Below are positions 42,619 through 51,530 of a DNA stretch of 54,386 bases, piece after piece. Made by a program: the position numbers and the translations under genes. Below the pieces are notes generated by a model. It worked only from the letters and a program-made list of their open reading frames with translations, did not search any database and was not told the DNA's origin. The first letter of the stretch is position 1. Each line of letters starts with the position of its first letter. The stretch is from Clostridia bacterium (lineage in GTDB: Bacteria > Bacillota > Clostridia > Christensenellales > Aristaeellaceae), in assembly GCA_017501255.1 (NCBI GenBank), contig JAFVXE010000043.1, positions 1-54,386 of the forward strand. The letters run 5' to 3'.

Positions 42619-43409
42619 CAGGGATGATACGGTTTTTCTCCAGCCAGCGGGCAGCAGGTCAGCAGGCGTTCCGTCAGTTGTTGCAGCGTTTCTTCCAGCC
42701 AGCGGAGCAGCTGGTTCATCCGGGAAAGCGCATTGCCCGCCGCCTTTGCCAGCAGGGGGAAAACGGCAGGGGCCACGGTTGGAGCCGGTGTGGATGTTGG
42801 CGCAGGGGTTGCCGTTTGGGCAGTCAATGCAATGGGCGCAGGGGTCGGCACCGGCTTTGGGGGCTGCGTGGTGGCAGGCGCAAAAGAAATGACAGCCGAT
42901 GTAGCCACGGGCGTTGTCAGGGGCTGTACAGCAGCCACGGCGGTCACAGTCTGCATCTCCCCATCGCTCTTCGTCACACGCTGGGCCAACAGCTCCGTCA
43001 GCGTGTTTTCCAGCGCCCGAACCTGCAGCCATTCCTCGCCCTGTTCAGGCATGGCTGCCTGTACGCTCCACAGCGGTACGGTATCCGCAAAGGTTGACTG
43101 ACTTTTTCCAGAAAGATCCGTAACCCCGGCAGACTGGCTTCGCACCACCAGCATCAGGCGGTTCAGCCGCTGGTTCAGCGCATCCTTCTCCTTGCGCAGG
43201 GAACGGGCCGTGGTCTGCTCCCGCTCCAATTGCCCGGTGAGTTCTTCCTTTTCCTGTTTTTCACTGCGCAACTCGGCCCTGAGGCTGGTGATCAGCTGGG
43301 CCCGCTGGGTCATCATTTCCGATTGCTTGGCATTGCCCACTGCCATAACCGTGGTGATCATCAGCAGCATCACAAGAAGAAAGGTCATCAGGGCAAGGAT
43401 CTGTTTCAT
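42618..43409 (-). CDS. Membrane-anchored coiled-coil protein with Thr/Pro/Ala-rich stalk
   Basis: A 263-aa protein I cannot assign to a family. An N-terminal hydrophobic segment (ILALMTFLLVMLLMITTVMAVG) is a signal anchor. Residues about 27-90 form a coiled coil (LRAELRSEKQEKEELTGQL, LRKEKDALNQRLNRLM). A middle region is followed by about 60 residues of Thr/Pro/Ala (PVPTPAPIALTAQTATPAPT), then a C-terminal helix (MNQLLRWLEETLQQLTERLL). This architecture is typical of extracellular spacers or adaptor proteins at the cell wall. Start at 43409 with GGAG 8 bases upstream; an in-frame ATG 25 codons further upstream lacks such a site. Confidence 0.6.
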   Translation of the reverse strand: MKQILALMTFLLVMLLMITTVMAVGNAKQSEMMTQRAQLITSLRAELRSEKQEKEELTGQLEREQTTARSLRKEKDALNQRLNRLMLVVRSQSAGVTDLSGKSQSTFADTVPLWSVQAAMPEQGEEWLQVRALENTLTELLAQRVTKSDGEMQTVTAVAAVQPLTTPVATSAVISFAPATTQPPKPVPTPAPIALTAQTATPAPTSTPAPTVAPAVFPLLAKAAGNALSRMNQLLRWLEETLQQLTERLLTCCPLAGEKPYHP

Positions 43410-43508
43410 GCTTTTCGCTCCACAGAATATGATGGCGCAGGAGCTTGTCCCGCGCCGGACAATCAATGTGCCCGATGGTAGCATATGCGGATTTTCGCTG
43501 GCATATGC

Positions 43509-43555
43509 AAAAAGAACCCCGCATCCGGCGGCCCGTACCGGCCCGATGCAGGGTT
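43509..43555 (-). terminator. Terminator of the M50-scpA-scpB operon
   Basis: On the minus strand AACCC-T-GCATC pairs with GATGC-G-GGGTT around an inner GGGCC/GGCCC-type stem, followed by CTTTTTG. Lies about 60 bases after the scpB stop. Confidence 0.75.
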
Positions 43556-43612
43556 TTGCTGTTTGTTTGGTCGGGGTTTCAGTCTACGCAGCAGGGGTGT
43601 GGAATATTGTTC

Positions 43613-44179
43613 TTACGGCGTCAGCGGCTCGTCGATCTTTTCCACCGGCACAGGCTCCGGCAGGGGCGGCAATTCCCGGATATCGCTGAGCCCAAAATGC
43701 TCCAGAAACTTATCCGTGGTCACATACAGAATGGGGCGGCCCAAGGCTTCCTTGCGGCCTGCCTCCTGAATGAGGCCCTTGGCCAGCAGGGTCTGCACGG
43801 AGTAGTCGCATTTCACGCCCCGCACCTGTTCCACCTCGCCCTTGGTGGCAGGCTGCCGGTAAGCAATTACCGCCAGGGTCTCCATAACGGTCTGGCTCAG
43901 GCTTTGCCGCTGCACCGGCTGCAAAAGCCGCTCCACATAGGGGGCGTACTCCGGGCGGGTCTCCATGCGCACATGGTCGCCATAGCGGCGCAGGATTACC
44001 CCCCGGCAGTCTGTATCGTACCGCTTCTGCATCTGCTCAATGGCATACATGGTTTCCATCTCGCTTACTTCCAGTGCGGCTGCCAGATCGCCAATGGTCA
44101 CCGGCTCCCCTGCCACAAACAGGATGGCTTCGATAATATTGGCGATATCAGGCTTCTGTGCTTGGTTCGTCGTCTCCAA
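43613..44179 (-). CDS. scpB: Segregation and condensation protein B
   Basis: A 188-aa cytoplasmic protein that, with ScpA and SMC, forms the chromosome condensin. Two winged helices are recognisable: IANIIEAILFVAGEPVTIGDLAAALEV and LSQTVMETLAVIAYRQPATKGEVEQVRGVKCDYSVQTLLAKGLI, followed by LGRPILYVTTDKFLEHFGL. The start is a TTG at 44179-44177, 8 bases after AAGGAG. No ATG fits, because the frame further upstream translates as an antisense-like Arg/Ser/Cys-rich stretch inside scpA. It overlaps the scpA end by 32 bases, so translational coupling is likely. Confidence 0.93.
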   Translation of the reverse strand: METTNQAQKPDIANIIEAILFVAGEPVTIGDLAAALEVSEMETMYAIEQMQKRYDTDCRGVILRRYGDHVRMETRPEYAPYVERLLQPVQRQSLSQTVMETLAVIAYRQPATKGEVEQVRGVKCDYSVQTLLAKGLIQEAGRKEALGRPILYVTTDKFLEHFGLSDIRELPPLPEPVPVEKIDEPLTP

Positions 44180-44900
44180 TTTCGGGTCTCCTTCCCGGCA
44201 CCAGGGTGATCTGGTGGAACATATCCTTCTGGCGCACGTGCACCTTGCCCAGTTTGAGCATCTCCAGCAGCGCCATGAACAGCGTGACCACCTCTTCCTT
44301 GGTGGGCTGCTTGGTGAACAGGTTTTCAAAGCGCACGCTGCCTTCCGTCAGGCGGCTTTCGATGGCCTCCATGCAGCCTTCCACGGTAAAGCTGTCCCGA
44401 CGGATGTCCCGCAGACGGAACACCGCCTCCTGAGGCTCTTCCGGGGTGCGTTGGGTGATGCGCTGAAGCGCTTGCCACAGGGCTTCCACCGTCAGGTTGT
44501 CCAGCTGTACCTCCGCCGGAGGCAGGGGATACTCCTCCGGCAGCTTGCCGAAAATCTGCCTGGCGCTTTTCTCAAAATCCTGCATCTGTCTGGCGGTTTC
44601 CTTGAACTGCTTGTATGCAATCAACCGCTCAATCAGCGCCTGCTCCGGGTCTTCCTCCTCGGGCTTGGGCGGCTTGGGCAGCAGGCTGCGGCTCTTGATC
44701 TCCACCAGCAAAGCCGCCATGGCAATGAACTCGCTGGCCTCGTCCATATCATAGTCCGGGGCGTTTTTCACAATATCGATGTACTGCTCCGTAATCTGGC
44801 TGACAAAGATATCCTTTAGGTCGATTTTTGCCTTGCCGATCAGGTGAAGCAGCAGATCCAGCGGCCCGTCGAACTGTTTCAGTCGTACGTGTACTGCCAT
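44148..44900 (-). CDS. scpA: Segregation and condensation protein A
   Basis: A 250-aa kleisin that bridges the SMC heads. N-terminal signature: VRLKQFDGPLDLLLHLIGKAKIDLKDIFVSQITEQYI, with the FxGPLDLLLHLI motif. Then EFIAMAALLVEIKSRSLLP and the C-terminal winged helix with EEVVTLFMALLEMLKLGKVHVRQ. Follows the site-2 protease homologue by one base and overlaps scpB, a common arrangement in Firmicutes. ATG at 44900. Confidence 0.96.
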   Translation of the reverse strand: MAVHVRLKQFDGPLDLLLHLIGKAKIDLKDIFVSQITEQYIDIVKNAPDYDMDEASEFIAMAALLVEIKSRSLLPKPPKPEEEDPEQALIERLIAYKQFKETARQMQDFEKSARQIFGKLPEEYPLPPAEVQLDNLTVEALWQALQRITQRTPEEPQEAVFRLRDIRRDSFTVEGCMEAIESRLTEGSVRFENLFTKQPTKEEVVTLFMALLEMLKLGKVHVRQKDMFHQITLVPGRRPEIGDDEPSTEA

Positions 44901-44901
44901 G

Positions 44902-45702
44902 TTATGCCTTGCCCACCAAAAGCAGCAGCAGGTTCAGCACGGCGCCGCCAATGGCATCGTTCAAAAAGCTCAGGATGCGCCCGAAAATGCCGGTGAAGCA
45001 CAGGGCCAGCAGCACGGTGCGGGCGATCTGGAAGGTCTGCGGGTTCAGGCGCAGCTTGCCGCCCAAAAGAATGTCGTTGAAAATGTGGAAGCCGTCCAGC
45101 GGCGGGAAGGGCATCAGGTTGAAAATAGCCAGCGCCAGGTTCATATAGGCGAACATGAGCAAAAACCGCTGGATGTACTGCACCCAGGGGTGGAGCATGA
45201 ATCGGGTATAATTGCTGCCGCTGCCGGACAGCAGCACTGCGCTGCCAATGCCGCCGGAGGACAGGAACTCCTTGGCGCCGCCGTTGGCTTCGATCACTTC
45301 CGGCTTCCAGAGCAGGCCATTAAAGCCCACCGCCAGCGCCAGCGCCAGCACGAACAGCGTGAAGTTGACCGTGATACCCGCAATGCTCACCAGAAAATCA
45401 TCACGGCGGTAATCGGAAAAATTGCGGGGATTCACCGGCACGGGCTTGGCCCAGCCAAAGCCCAGCAGCACCATGCAGGCGGTGCCGATGGGATCCAGAT
45501 GCTTCAGGGGGTTCAGGGTGATGCGGCCCAGCATTTTGGCGGTGGGGTCGCCGCATTGGTACGCCACATAGGCATGGCCCACCTCATGCAGGATCAGCGC
45601 CAGCAGAACGGAAGCGGCAAAATACACCACATAGACGATAAACCCGATGGGATCGGTGGTGAGCCAGCTCCAATAGGAGCTGAGACGGTTGAGAATACCC
45701 AA
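44902..45702 (-). CDS. Site-2 protease family (M50) membrane metalloprotease
   Basis: A 266-aa polytopic membrane protein. The zinc-binding HEVGHA lies in the second helix ([15 protein letters not shown]) and the third ligand Asp in [21 protein letters not shown]. These are intramembrane proteases related to SpoIVFB/RseP; this short form without PDZ domain is usual next to scpAB in Firmicutes. Substrate unknown. First gene of the operon; AAGGAGGTAGAATCC precedes the start, with promoter at 45811-45839. Confidence 0.92.
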   Translation of the reverse strand: MGILNRLSSYWSWLTTDPIGFIVYVVYFAASVLLALILHEVGHAYVAYQCGDPTAKMLGRITLNPLKHLDPIGTACMVLLGFGWAKPVPVNPRNFSDYRRDDFLVSIAGITVNFTLFVLALALAVGFNGLLWKPEVIEANGGAKEFLSSGGIGSAVLLSGSGSNYTRFMLHPWVQYIQRFLLMFAYMNLALAIFNLMPFPPLDGFHIFNDILLGGKLRLNPQTFQIARTVLLALCFTGIFGRILSFLNDAIGGAVLNLLLLLVGKA

Positions 45703-45810
45703 GGATTCTACCTCCTTATACAGAACGGATGAGGAAACGGAAAGCGGGAAAAGAAGCCGGTTTTCCGCAGGGGTTGCAGGGAGTGGCCTTGTATAAAAGG
45801 ACTACCCTTT

Positions 45811-45839
45811 ATTATAGCCGTCAAACGCCAAAAGCGCAA
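45811..45839 (-). promoter_or_regulatory. Promoter of the M50-scpA-scpB operon
   Basis: TTGCGC (45834-45839), 17-base spacer, perfect TATAAT (45811-45816) on the minus strand, giving a leader of about 100 bases. Confidence 0.6.
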
Positions 45840-45881
45840 GTTCCGCCTTCTGCGCTCATCCGTCTGCAAACAAGCCTCTGA

Positions 45882-45910
45882 TTGACATTCATCGGCCCGG
45901 ATGCTATTAT
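45882..45910 (+). promoter_or_regulatory. Promoter of the glycosyltransferase operon
   Basis: Perfect TTGACA (45882-45887), 17-base spacer, TATTAT (45905-45910), about 40 bases before the ATG. Divergent from the M50-scpAB promoter. Confidence 0.8.
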
Positions 45911-45954
45911 CAGATATATCGTGTCTTGATCTATCTCATAACGGAGGCGCGCAG

Positions 45955-46890
45955 ATGAAAGTTGCGGTTCTGATTCCCTGCTATAACGAAGCCAAAACCA
46001 TTGCCAAGGTAGTGGCAGACTATCGGGCTGCCCTGCCGGAAGCCGATATTTACGTATATGACAATAATTCCAGCGATGGAACCGACCGGATCGCCCGGGA
46101 AGCGGGTGCCATCGTCCGCTACGAGACCCGTCAGGGCAAGGGCAATGTGATCCGCACCATGTTCCGGGAGATCACTGCTGACTGCTACCTGATGATCGAC
46201 GGCGACGACACCTATCCCTGCGAAAACGCAAGAGAAATGGTGGATCTGGTGCTTCAGAAGAACGTGGACATGGTGGTGGGCGACCGGCTTTCCGCCACCT
46301 ATTTCACCGAGAACAAGCGCCCCTTCCACAATCTGGGCAACCGGGTGGTCCGGGGGCTGGTGAACTCCTTCTTTGAGGGAGACATTACCGATATTATGAC
46401 CGGCTACCGGGCGTTCAGCTATCAGTTTGTCAAGTCCTTCCCGGTTTTGAGCAAGGGCTTTGAGATCGAAACGGAAATGACCATTCATGCGCTGGACAAG
46501 AACCTGAGCGTCAAGAGCATTCCCGTGGAATACCGGGACCGTCCCGATGGCAGCGAAAGCAAGCTGAACACCTACTCCGATGGGTTCAAGGTACTGCGCA
46601 CCATCGTGCGGCTGCTGAAGGAATACAAGCCCCTGCGCTTCTTTGGTTGGCTTGCGCTGGCGGCGCTGGTGCTGGCGGCTGTGCTGTTTGCCCCGGTGCT
46701 GGTGGAATACCTGCAAACCGGTCTGGTGCCCCGCTTCCCCACTTTGATCGTCTCCGGTGTCTGCGCCACGGTATCCCTTTTGCTGCTGGTCTGCGGCCTG
46801 ATTCTGGATACGGTGGCCAAGAAGCACCGGCAGCTGTTTGAGATCAATCTGAATGTACTGAATCTGTTGCACAGCAAGGAGAAGGAATGA
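45955..46890 (+). CDS. GT2 glycosyltransferase (polyprenyl-phosphate sugar transferase type)
   Basis: A 311-aa enzyme. The N-terminal GT-A domain reads VAVLIPCYNEAKTIAKVV, YVYDNNSSDGTDRIA and YLMIDGDDTYPCENAREM, giving the metal-binding DxD, then MTGYRAFSYQFVKSFPVLSKGFEIETEMTIHAL. Two C-terminal helices (about 230-250 and 262-285) anchor it. Such enzymes move a sugar from a nucleotide donor to a polyprenyl phosphate carrier. ATG at 45955 has GGAGG 7 bases upstream; an ATG 18 codons earlier overlaps the promoter. The stop overlaps the next gene's start (ATGA), so the DUF6020-like membrane protein is its likely partner, probably using the lipid-linked sugar. Confidence 0.9.
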   Translation: MKVAVLIPCYNEAKTIAKVVADYRAALPEADIYVYDNNSSDGTDRIAREAGAIVRYETRQGKGNVIRTMFREITADCYLMIDGDDTYPCENAREMVDLVLQKNVDMVVGDRLSATYFTENKRPFHNLGNRVVRGLVNSFFEGDITDIMTGYRAFSYQFVKSFPVLSKGFEIETEMTIHALDKNLSVKSIPVEYRDRPDGSESKLNTYSDGFKVLRTIVRLLKEYKPLRFFGWLALAALVLAAVLFAPVLVEYLQTGLVPRFPTLIVSGVCATVSLLLLVCGLILDTVAKKHRQLFEINLNVLNLLHSKEKE

Positions 46891-48830
46891 CCATGACCCA
46901 AAAAGAACGGCTCAGCCAACTCGTGAAGCGGTATGCAGGCTTTCTGTATGCGATTGTGGGCGTTCTGTCTGCCATGAGCTTTGTGCTGGGGCAGGAAGGC
47001 TACAAGGGTGCCAGCGATCTGCCGGCTTCCTCCACCAGCTACCTGTGGGGCGCGCTGGCGGTGTGCTTCGGGCTGCTGTTCTGGCAGGTCTACAGCCGGA
47101 TGAAGATCCGTCTGTCCCGTGGTCAGGTGCTGGTGGGGTTGTTGTTCGGACTTGTCAACATCCTTGGCACCATGCTGTTTGCCTACGACAGCTGGGCCAT
47201 GCTGAAAAAGCCCGTTACCCTACTGTTTACTTTGCTCAAAGGGCTGGGCCAATCCCTGCCCATGATGGCTGCCTTCGGCTGGCTGAGTCACCTGCTGGAA
47301 AACGGAGCGTGCACCCGGAGCCCGCTGGCTGCCCAAAGCATCAATGATGCAGCTGGCAAACCCGCCGGTTGGGTGAAGCGGCTTCTGAACTGGAGCCGCC
47401 GCCACGAAGGGCTTGCTCTGTGGCTGCTGTTCTGCCTGTGCTGGCTACCCTATGTGCTGGTGTTCTATCCCGGTACCGTGTGCTGGGATCTGGGCGAGGC
47501 TGCCCAGATGTTTTTCGGCCTGCGTCCCATGAATGCCTGGCACGGCGTGCTGGCTACCTGGCTGTTCGGCAGCTGCATCTGGTTCGGGCGGCTCTTTGGC
47601 AACGATAATCTGGGCATTCTGCTGTATGTGCTGATGCAGCTGTTCCTGCTGGCGTATATGGCGGCGCAGATGCTCACCTTTCTGCGCAGGCGTGGACTGA
47701 ACCGGCGTTTCCGTTTGCTGGTGCTGGCCTTCTTTGCCCTGACCCCCGTCTGGGGCGCCTATGTGCAGTTTGTGGGCAAGGACACCCTGTATGTGGCTGC
47801 GCTGGGACTGTTCCTTGTGCGCTGCGCCGAAGTGCTGCTGGCACGGGAAGCCGCAACGGTCCGCCCCATCACCTTCTGGTTCTGTATGGAGATTTTCCTC
47901 TGCGGGCTATTGTCCAGCACCATCCGGCCCAACGGATTGATTGTGGTGCTGCCCATGGCGGTGCTGATGCTGCTGTCCGGCTTCACCGGCGATGCGTCTG
48001 TATGGCGTATTTTCCGCAGGAACACAGCCATCTGCGCCTTGAGCGCCGCTGTGGCTGCCATCATGTTCAGCTATGTACTGGTACCCGGGCTGGGCATTGG
48101 CGATGATACCGGCTCTTCGCTGTATTCCCCCATGTTCCAGCAGAGCGCCCGTACCCTGCGGGATCACAGTGACAGCGTCACAGCCGAAGAATATGCTGCC
48201 ATCGATCATGTATTAAACGGCGCAAATCTGCCGGATTTATACGAACCGTGGATCTCCGACCCGGTAAAGTACACCTTCCGGTATTTTGGCCAACCAGCCG
48301 AAATCCAGCAGGAAGCCCTTATCCCGTATCGGCAGGCATGGCTGAGTATGTTCAAAAAGTATCCCCTTACCTATACCGAAGCATTCTTTGCGGGAAATGT
48401 GAGCTATTATTGTTTCACACCCAAAATGGGGACCGGTACCTATAACAATCAGGCGGGCAGCCGGTTGATCTTCGAAAACTATATCAACCAAATGGGCGAT
48501 GATCCCCGTCTGGTGCACGTGTACCAGCCCGTGCCGGAGAGTATCCGCTCACTGACAGCGCTCTATGCCCGCGGCTGGCGGCATATTCCCGTGCTGGGGC
48601 TTTTGTTCTCCTGCGCCACCTACACATGGGTATTGATCGGCGCTGCCCTGTCCCTGGTGCGTCAGAAGCGCCGGCTGGTGCTGTGCCTCTTCGTGCCTGC
48701 GCTGCTGAGTCTCATCGTCTGCTGTGTGAGCCCTGTCAACGACTATTTCCGCTACTTCCTGCCCATTGTGGCCATGACGCCCCTGCTCTTGGGCGTGGCG
48801 GTGAAGCCGCAGAAAGAGGAGCAAGGCTGA
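46887..48830 (+). CDS. DUF6020-type polytopic membrane protein
   Basis: A 647-aa membrane protein with about 12-14 helices. It fits the DUF6020 group, with the central YVLVFYPGTVCWDLGEAAQMFFG loop, then NAWHGVLATWLFG and VQFVGKDTLYVAALG, resembling GT-C-fold lipid-linked-sugar transferases with acidic residues in the first outside loop. A large extracytoplasmic loop lies at about 420-555. The function is not proven. Its start overlaps the GT2 stop and has AGGAGAAGGA in front; a second ATG two codons later is an alternative. The pair probably decorates surface glycans. A terminator follows. Confidence 0.8.
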   Translation: MTMTQKERLSQLVKRYAGFLYAIVGVLSAMSFVLGQEGYKGASDLPASSTSYLWGALAVCFGLLFWQVYSRMKIRLSRGQVLVGLLFGLVNILGTMLFAYDSWAMLKKPVTLLFTLLKGLGQSLPMMAAFGWLSHLLENGACTRSPLAAQSINDAAGKPAGWVKRLLNWSRRHEGLALWLLFCLCWLPYVLVFYPGTVCWDLGEAAQMFFGLRPMNAWHGVLATWLFGSCIWFGRLFGNDNLGILLYVLMQLFLLAYMAAQMLTFLRRRGLNRRFRLLVLAFFALTPVWGAYVQFVGKDTLYVAALGLFLVRCAEVLLAREAATVRPITFWFCMEIFLCGLLSSTIRPNGLIVVLPMAVLMLLSGFTGDASVWRIFRRNTAICALSAAVAAIMFSYVLVPGLGIGDDTGSSLYSPMFQQSARTLRDHSDSVTAEEYAAIDHVLNGANLPDLYEPWISDPVKYTFRYFGQPAEIQQEALIPYRQAWLSMFKKYPLTYTEAFFAGNVSYYCFTPKMGTGTYNNQAGSRLIFENYINQMGDDPRLVHVYQPVPESIRSLTALYARGWRHIPVLGLLFSCATYTWVLIGAALSLVRQKRRLVLCLFVPALLSLIVCCVSPVNDYFRYFLPIVAMTPLLLGVAVKPQKEEQG

Positions 48831-48843
48831 ACGGCGTTCCTTT

Positions 48844-48866
48844 CGTCCCCTTTACGGGGACGTTTT
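48844..48866 (+). terminator. Terminator of the GT2-DUF6020 operon
   Basis: CGTCCCC (48844-48850) pairs with GGGGACG (48856-48862), followed by TTTT. Confidence 0.75.
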
Positions 48867-48925
48867 CCATTGGCAACCATTGTATAACATCCATCATTTA
48901 ACCCATATCAGAAAGGAGACCCACC

Positions 48926-50104
48926 ATGCAAAACTTTGAATTCTACTCCCCCGCCCGGCTCATTTTCGGCAAAGGCACCGAAAACACCATCGGCCAAACT
49001 CTGAAACCCCACGCCAAGAAAGTGCTGCTCCACTACGGCGGCGGCAGCATCAAAAAAAGCGGCCTGTATGACCGTGTGGTGGCTTCCCTGAAGGAAGCAG
49101 GCGTGGAATACGTGGAACTGGGCGGCGTACAGCCCAATCCCCGCCTGAAACTGGCTCAGGAGGGCATTGAGCTGTGCAAGCGTGAAAACGTGGATCTGAT
49201 TCTGGCTGTTGGCGGCGGCAGCGTCATCGACTCTGCCAAGTGCATCGCCATGGGCGTATACTACGATGGCAACGTGTGGGATATGTACGAAACCGGCAAG
49301 GCCATCGAAAAGGCGCTGCCTGTAGCCATCATCCTCACCATTCCCGCAGCTGGCAGCGAAGCCAGCGGCGATACCGTCATCACCAACGAAGAAAAGGCCC
49401 TCAAGTACGGCTACGGCAGCCCCAAGCTGCGCCCCCTCATCAGCGTGATGAACCCCGAGCTGTTCTTCACCCTGCCCAAGAATCAGGTGGCCAACGGCGT
49501 GACCGACATGATGAGCCACATTTTCGAGCGCTACTTCACCAACACCACCCATGTGGAGCTTACCGACGGCCTGTGCGAAACCGTGCTGCGCACCATTATA
49601 CACAATGCACCCAAGGTACTCAAGAATGCCGAGGACTACGATGCCTGGAGCGAAATCGGCTTTGCCGGTACCGTGGCTCACAACGGTCTGCTGGGCTGCG
49701 GCCGTGCGCAGGACTGGGGCTGCCACAACATGGAGCATGAGCTGAGCGCCATCTACGATATCGCTCACGGCGCCGGTCTGGCAGTGGTCACCCCCGCATG
49801 GATGAAGTATGTGTGGCGGGAGAATCCCCAGATGTTTGTGCAGTTTGCCGTCAAGGTCATGGGGGTGGACGGCTCCTACCGGGAGACTGAGGACATCGTG
49901 ATGGAAGGCATCGAAAAGCTGAGCGCCTTCTTCCGTTCCATCGGCCAGCCCACCACCCTGGGCGAGCTGGGCATCGGCGAGGACCGTCTGGAAGAGATGG
50001 CCCGCAAAGCCACCCATGAGTGCTTTGGTCAGGAGAACCCCATCGGCGGCCTGAAGAAGCTGTACTGGCAGGATGTGCTGGCCATCTACAAGCTGGCCCT
50101 GTAA
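48926..50104 (+). CDS. Iron-containing alcohol dehydrogenase (BdhA/YqhD type)
   Basis: A 392-aa cytoplasmic NAD(P)H-dependent alcohol dehydrogenase. The nucleotide-binding region has VDLILAVGGGSVIDSAKCIA. Metal ligands fit D and H in NGVTDMMSHIFERYF and the two His in NMEHELSAIYDIAHGAGLAVV. FYSPARLIFGKGT is the family's usual N-terminus. These enzymes reduce butyraldehyde, methylglyoxal or other aldehydes in fermentation. AAAGGAG precedes the ATG. Only 3 bases separate its stop from the MATE gene, so the two are co-transcribed. Confidence 0.93.
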   Translation: MQNFEFYSPARLIFGKGTENTIGQTLKPHAKKVLLHYGGGSIKKSGLYDRVVASLKEAGVEYVELGGVQPNPRLKLAQEGIELCKRENVDLILAVGGGSVIDSAKCIAMGVYYDGNVWDMYETGKAIEKALPVAIILTIPAAGSEASGDTVITNEEKALKYGYGSPKLRPLISVMNPELFFTLPKNQVANGVTDMMSHIFERYFTNTTHVELTDGLCETVLRTIIHNAPKVLKNAEDYDAWSEIGFAGTVAHNGLLGCGRAQDWGCHNMEHELSAIYDIAHGAGLAVVTPAWMKYVWRENPQMFVQFAVKVMGVDGSYRETEDIVMEGIEKLSAFFRSIGQPTTLGELGIGEDRLEEMARKATHECFGQENPIGGLKKLYWQDVLAIYKLAL

Positions 50105-50107
50105 GCC

Positions 50108-51499
50108 ATGAAAGATCAACGAACAGAACTGTTTGAAAGCATCCCCGTACCCAAAGCCGTGTGGACGCTGGCCGTGCCCACCATCCTGTCCAGCCTGGTG
50201 ATGGTGCTGTACAATCTGGCGGACACCTACTTTGTGGGAATGCTGAACGACCCTCTGCAAAATGCCGCAGTCACATTGGCTGCCCCTGTGCTGCTGGCCT
50301 TCAACGCCGTCAATAACCTGTTCGGCGTGGGCGCATCCAGCATGATGAGCCGCTCCCTTGGCATGAAGGATCATGAGACCGTCCGCCGGGCCTCCGCCTT
50401 CGGCTTTTACTGCGCACTTTTCTGCGGACTACTGTTTTCCCTGCTGGCATGGCTGCTGAACGGGCCTCTGCTGCGGCTGCTGGGTGCAAACGGGGATACG
50501 CTGGCGCCAACCGTCCAGTACCTGAAATGGACCGTTCTCTTCGGCGCTGCCCCCTCCATCCTGAATGTGGTGATGGCGTATCTGTTCCGCTCCGAAGGGG
50601 CCACACTCCATGCCAGCATCGGCACCATGAGCGGCTGCCTGCTCAACATCATCCTTGACCCTATCTGCATTCTGGGGCTGGACATGGGCGCAGCAGGTGC
50701 GGGCTTTGCCACCTTCCTGTCCAACTGCGCCGCCTGCCTGTACTTCCTTGTGCTGATCGTCATCCGCAAGAACAAAACATTGGTGTGCATCACTCCCAAA
50801 GCCTTCCGGCCCGACCGGCGCTTGGTGGCGGGCGTATTCGGCGTGGGCATTCCGGCTTCCATACAGAATCTGCTGAATGTGACCGGCATGACCGTCATGA
50901 CCAACGCCATTGCGGCCTATGGGGCAGAAGCGGTGGCAGCCATGGGTATTGCCCAGAAAACCACCATGATCCCCTGCTATATCGCCATGGGCGTCTCTCA
51001 GGGCGTTATGCCGCTGATCGGCTACAACTTTGCCGCCCGCAACGCCAAGCGCATGAAGGATGCCACCCTGTATACCACCAAGGCATCTCAGGCCATCATG
51101 ATCACCATGACCATCCTGTATTTCATTTTTGCAGGACAGATCGTGGGCTGGTTCATGAAAAATGAGCAGATCATCCGCTACGGCGCAGCGTTCATGCGGG
51201 GCCTGTGTCTGGCCCAGCCCTTCCTGTGCATGGATTTCATGGCGGTGGGTGTGTTTCAGGCCTGCGGCATGGGCAAGCGGGCGCTGCTGTTCGCTTTCCT
51301 TCGGAAAATTGTGCTGGAGATTCCTGCCTTGCTGGTGCTGAACCGGCTCATTCCCATGTATGGTCTGGCCTACGCCCAGTTGGCAGCGGAAGTGGTGCTG
51401 GCCACTGCTGCCATCCTGTTCCTGATGCGCATCTTCCGGGATACGCAGGCCATGGCTGACCGGGCTGCGCTGGAAGATGCCGCCATACCACAGGAATGA
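50108..51499 (+). CDS. MATE family efflux transporter
   Basis: A 463-aa membrane protein with 12 predicted helices in two halves. Typical MATE stretches: VPTILSSLVMVLYNLADTYFVGML at helix 1, GVGASSMMSRSLGMKD, GFATFLSNCAACLYFLVL, and in the second half VGIPASIQNLLNVTGMTVMTNAIAAYG and MGVSQGVMPLIGYNFAARN. MATE proteins export cationic compounds using Na+ or H+ gradients; the substrate is unknown. It starts 3 bases after the alcohol dehydrogenase and lacks a strong ribosome-binding site (coupling is likely). Confidence 0.93.
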   Translation: MKDQRTELFESIPVPKAVWTLAVPTILSSLVMVLYNLADTYFVGMLNDPLQNAAVTLAAPVLLAFNAVNNLFGVGASSMMSRSLGMKDHETVRRASAFGFYCALFCGLLFSLLAWLLNGPLLRLLGANGDTLAPTVQYLKWTVLFGAAPSILNVVMAYLFRSEGATLHASIGTMSGCLLNIILDPICILGLDMGAAGAGFATFLSNCAACLYFLVLIVIRKNKTLVCITPKAFRPDRRLVAGVFGVGIPASIQNLLNVTGMTVMTNAIAAYGAEAVAAMGIAQKTTMIPCYIAMGVSQGVMPLIGYNFAARNAKRMKDATLYTTKASQAIMITMTILYFIFAGQIVGWFMKNEQIIRYGAAFMRGLCLAQPFLCMDFMAVGVFQACGMGKRALLFAFLRKIVLEIPALLVLNRLIPMYGLAYAQLAAEVVLATAAILFLMRIFRDTQAMADRAALEDAAIPQE

Positions 51500-51530
51500 A
51501 TGCCAGCCCTGCAGGAAAGGAATGAACGCC

